Of a stretch of DNA of 7,191 bases, positions 5,790 through 7,191 are shown piece after piece. Location: contig JAEZDP010000017.1 in the NCBI GenBank assembly GCA_023418055.1, positions 1 to 7,191 on the forward strand, read 5' to 3'. The position numbers and the translations under genes were made by a program. This DNA is from Acidobacteriota bacterium (GTDB lineage Bacteria; Acidobacteriota; Vicinamibacteria; Vicinamibacterales; Vicinamibacteraceae). A model generated the notes under the pieces. That model made no database searches and had not been told where the DNA came from. It saw only the letters and a program-made list of their open reading frames with translations. Within the stretch, counting starts at the first letter, position 1; each line of letters begins with the position of its first letter.

Positions 5790-5967
5790 ACGCCGTACGC
5801 CGTACGCCTCACGCCTTACGCCGAACGCCGCGCGCCGTACGCCGAACGCCGCACGCCTGAAGCTCGAAGCTTGTAGCCCGAAGCCTGTAGCCCGAAGCCT
5901 GTGGACCGTGGACCGTGGACCGTGGACCGTTAGACCGGTAGACGGTGAGCCCGGTAGACGTGGACCG
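5790..5967. repeat. Phase-locked heptamer array with three successive word families (locus 3)
   Basis: From 5790 to 5929, twenty contiguous 7-bp units keep perfect phase. Units 1-10 are ACGCCGT-like (ACGCCGT, ACGCCTC, ACGCCTT, ACGCCGA, ACGCCGC, GCGCCGT, ending ACGCCTG). Units 11-16 are AAGCCTG/TAGCCCG-like. Units 17-20 are four perfect TGGACCG. A looser tail follows to 5967 (TAGACCG, GTAGACG, a 9-mer, GTAGACG, TGGACCG). G at unit position 3 is kept in all twenty. The array fills most of the 210-bp gap between the FKBP gene and the DUF1592-type gene. I see no clear terminator or promoter in the rest of the gap. Confidence 0.92.
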
Positions 5968-5994
5968 CCCGACGTTCTAGACTGGCGCATCCCC

Positions 5995-7191
5995 GTGCGC
6001 GCTCCTGCTGTGTTGCTGTTGGCGCCCCTCGTGTCTCTCGTGGCCGTGCCGGCCGCGCAGGAGCCGGGTGCGCCCGTGGCCTCGACCGCGTCGGTGCCGG
6101 CCACGCCCGACGCCGCGACGTTCGATGGCCTCGTCAAGCCGTTCCTGTCCACCACCTGCTACGACTGCCACAACAACCGCCGCCAGAAGGGCGACGTCAA
6201 CCTGCAGGCGTTCGAGACGGCCGAGGCCGTGGCCGCGCATCCCGACACGTTCGAGCTGATGGTGCAGAAGCTCCGCTCGGGGGAGATGCCGCCAGACGAC
6301 GAGGAGCGGCCCGATCCCGCGGACGTCGATCGGGTGACCGGCTGGATCACGACAGAGTTGCGGCGTCTCGAGGCGCTGACGCCGCTCGACCCGGGACGTG
6401 TGACCATCCGGCGTCTGAACCGGACGGAGTACAACAACACCGTGCGCGACCTGCTCGGCGTGGACCTGCGTCCGGCCGACGACTTCCCACAGGACGACAC
6501 CGGGTACGGCTTCGACACGATTGCCGACGTGCTCACCTTGTCGCCGGTGCTGATGGAGCGCTACATGACCGCGGCCGAGCGGGTGTCGCGCGCGGCCATC
6601 TTCGGGCCCGAGCCCACGCCCCCCACACTCGTGCGGCTGAACGTGCCGACCGCCAAGGTCACGCCCGTCCGTGAGGTGCCGGACCGCTACGACACGTCCG
6701 GGCTGAGCCTGCCCAATGCGCTGCACGCCACGCACGTCTTTCCCGTGGACGGGCAGTACATGTTCCGGGTGTTCTTCGGCGGCAATCGCCCGCTGCGGTC
6801 CGAGCCGCTGCGCGTCGGCCTGTTCGTGGATGGCGCGCTCGTGGAGGAGGCCACGCTCGACCCCGAGGCCGCCGCGTCCTTTGCCGACGATGAGCAGGAG
6901 TTGGGGGGGAAGACGCTCGAGTTCCGCACCCGGGTGTCGGCGGGCGAACACTGGGTCGCGGCCTCGCTGCTGCACCTGTACGAGGGCCTGCCGGCCCGGT
7001 TCGATGGACCGAACCCCTCCACGCGTCCGCCGCCCGAGCCGCGCACCTTCACGCCGCGGCCCCACCTGTCTGCGGAGCGCAATGCGGAGTTGCAGGCCGC
7101 GTTCGACAAGCGGCAGCTCGAACTGCAAACGCCGTCGCTGAATGCCGCGAGGGTGAGCGCCCTCGAAGTGGCCGGACCGTTCACCCAGCCG
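5995..7191 (+). CDS. Exported c-type cytochrome / DUF1587 / DUF1592-type protein (C-terminus outside window)
   Basis: 399 codons are open from a GTG at 5995 to the window end. Residues 1-22 are a signal peptide (VRAPAVLLLAPLVSLVAVPA, then AQ), consistent with export. Residues about 43-125 form a small planctomycete-type cytochrome c domain with heme motif C55-Y-D-C58-H59 and a likely distal ligand M98 in LRSGEMPP. Residues about 137-200 match DUF1587 (RRLNRTEYNNTVRDLLGVD, then DDFPQDDTGYGFD). Residues about 220-330 are a beta-rich region (HVFPVDGQYMFRVFFGG, VSAGEHWVAASLLHLYEG), as expected before DUF1592. Full-length relatives are usually 700-900 residues with DUF1592, DUF1588 and DUF1585 further on; these would be outside the window. 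Relatives occur in Planctomycetes, Verrucomicrobia and Acidobacteria and are often beside DUF1552 genes; physiological role is not established. The GTG was chosen because it begins the signal peptide; it lacks a Shine-Dalgarno. Confidence 0.88.
   Translation, partial: MRAPAVLLLAPLVSLVAVPAAQEPGAPVASTASVPATPDAATFDGLVKPFLSTTCYDCHNNRRQKGDVNLQAFETAEAVAAHPDTFELMVQKLRSGEMPPDDEERPDPADVDRVTGWITTELRRLEALTPLDPGRVTIRRLNRTEYNNTVRDLLGVDLRPADDFPQDDTGYGFDTIADVLTLSPVLMERYMTAAERVSRAAIFGPEPTPPTLVRLNVPTAKVTPVREVPDRYDTSGLSLPNALHATHVFPVDGQYMFRVFFGGNRPLRSEPLRVGLFVDGALVEEATLDPEAAASFADDEQELGGKTLEFRTRVSAGEHWVAASLLHLYEGLPARFDGPNPSTRPPPEPRTFTPRPHLSAERNAELQAAFDKRQLELQTPSLNAARVSALEVAGPFTQP

Noticed and set aside
5790..5929. 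CRISPR array
   Set aside because: Units are 7 bp with no spacers, so this is a simple tandem repeat.
5977..7128. 383-residue minus-strand open frame opposite the DUF1592-type gene
   Set aside because: It is an antisense shadow of a gene with clear heme and DUF1587 motifs, and has no recognisable domain.

Overview
This is a GC-rich window, with strong G/C preference at third codon positions, from what looks like a free-living Gram-negative bacterium. The best guess is an acidobacterium of the Vicinamibacteria type (subdivision 6). The clues are a secreted cytochrome/DUF1587/DUF1592-type protein, a DUF4097 beta-rung protein, a copper-amine-oxidase-like N-terminal segment on a probable cell-wall amidase, and word-like 7-bp and 8-bp tandem repeats in most intergenic gaps. 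That placement is inference; there is no rRNA or other marker gene here. I see no tRNA, CRISPR array, insertion sequence or phage gene.

Layout. 1-769 (minus): 5' part of an exported protein, probably an N-acetylmuramoyl-L-alanine amidase whose catalytic domain lies outside the window. 770-974: an intergenic gap filled with an 8-bp tandem array and a 7-bp array. 975-3118 (minus): a two-gene unit, a fumarylacetoacetate-hydrolase-family enzyme followed with a 4-bp overlap by an unusual Nramp-like transporter that lacks the canonical metal-site motifs. 3119-3187: a short divergent regulatory gap with a palindrome. 3188-4099 (plus): an uncharacterised HxxH...YHE domain joined to a VOC/glyoxalase-like domain. 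4122-5093 (minus): a secreted DUF4097 protein with 18-residue GSGD rungs. 5094-5304: a divergent gap with a third heptamer array. 5305-5784 (plus): a lipoprotein FKBP-type prolyl isomerase. 5785-5994: a heptamer array with 20 units in unbroken phase that changes word three times. 5995 to the window end (plus): the start of a large exported DUF1592-type protein with a c-type heme motif.

Four of the seven products (amidase, DUF4097 protein, FKBP, cytochrome/DUF1592 protein) carry export signals, so the region leans towards envelope functions. Apart from the hydrolase-transporter pair the genes look like single transcription units, and I cannot see one pathway uniting them. The most notable items are the heptamer repeat family, which recurs at three intergenic loci in both orientations, and the transporter, whose TM1 and TM6 carry matching V-G-[SA]-[GS]-E-L-I-x-x-P motifs where canonical Nramps have DPGN and a Met/His motif.
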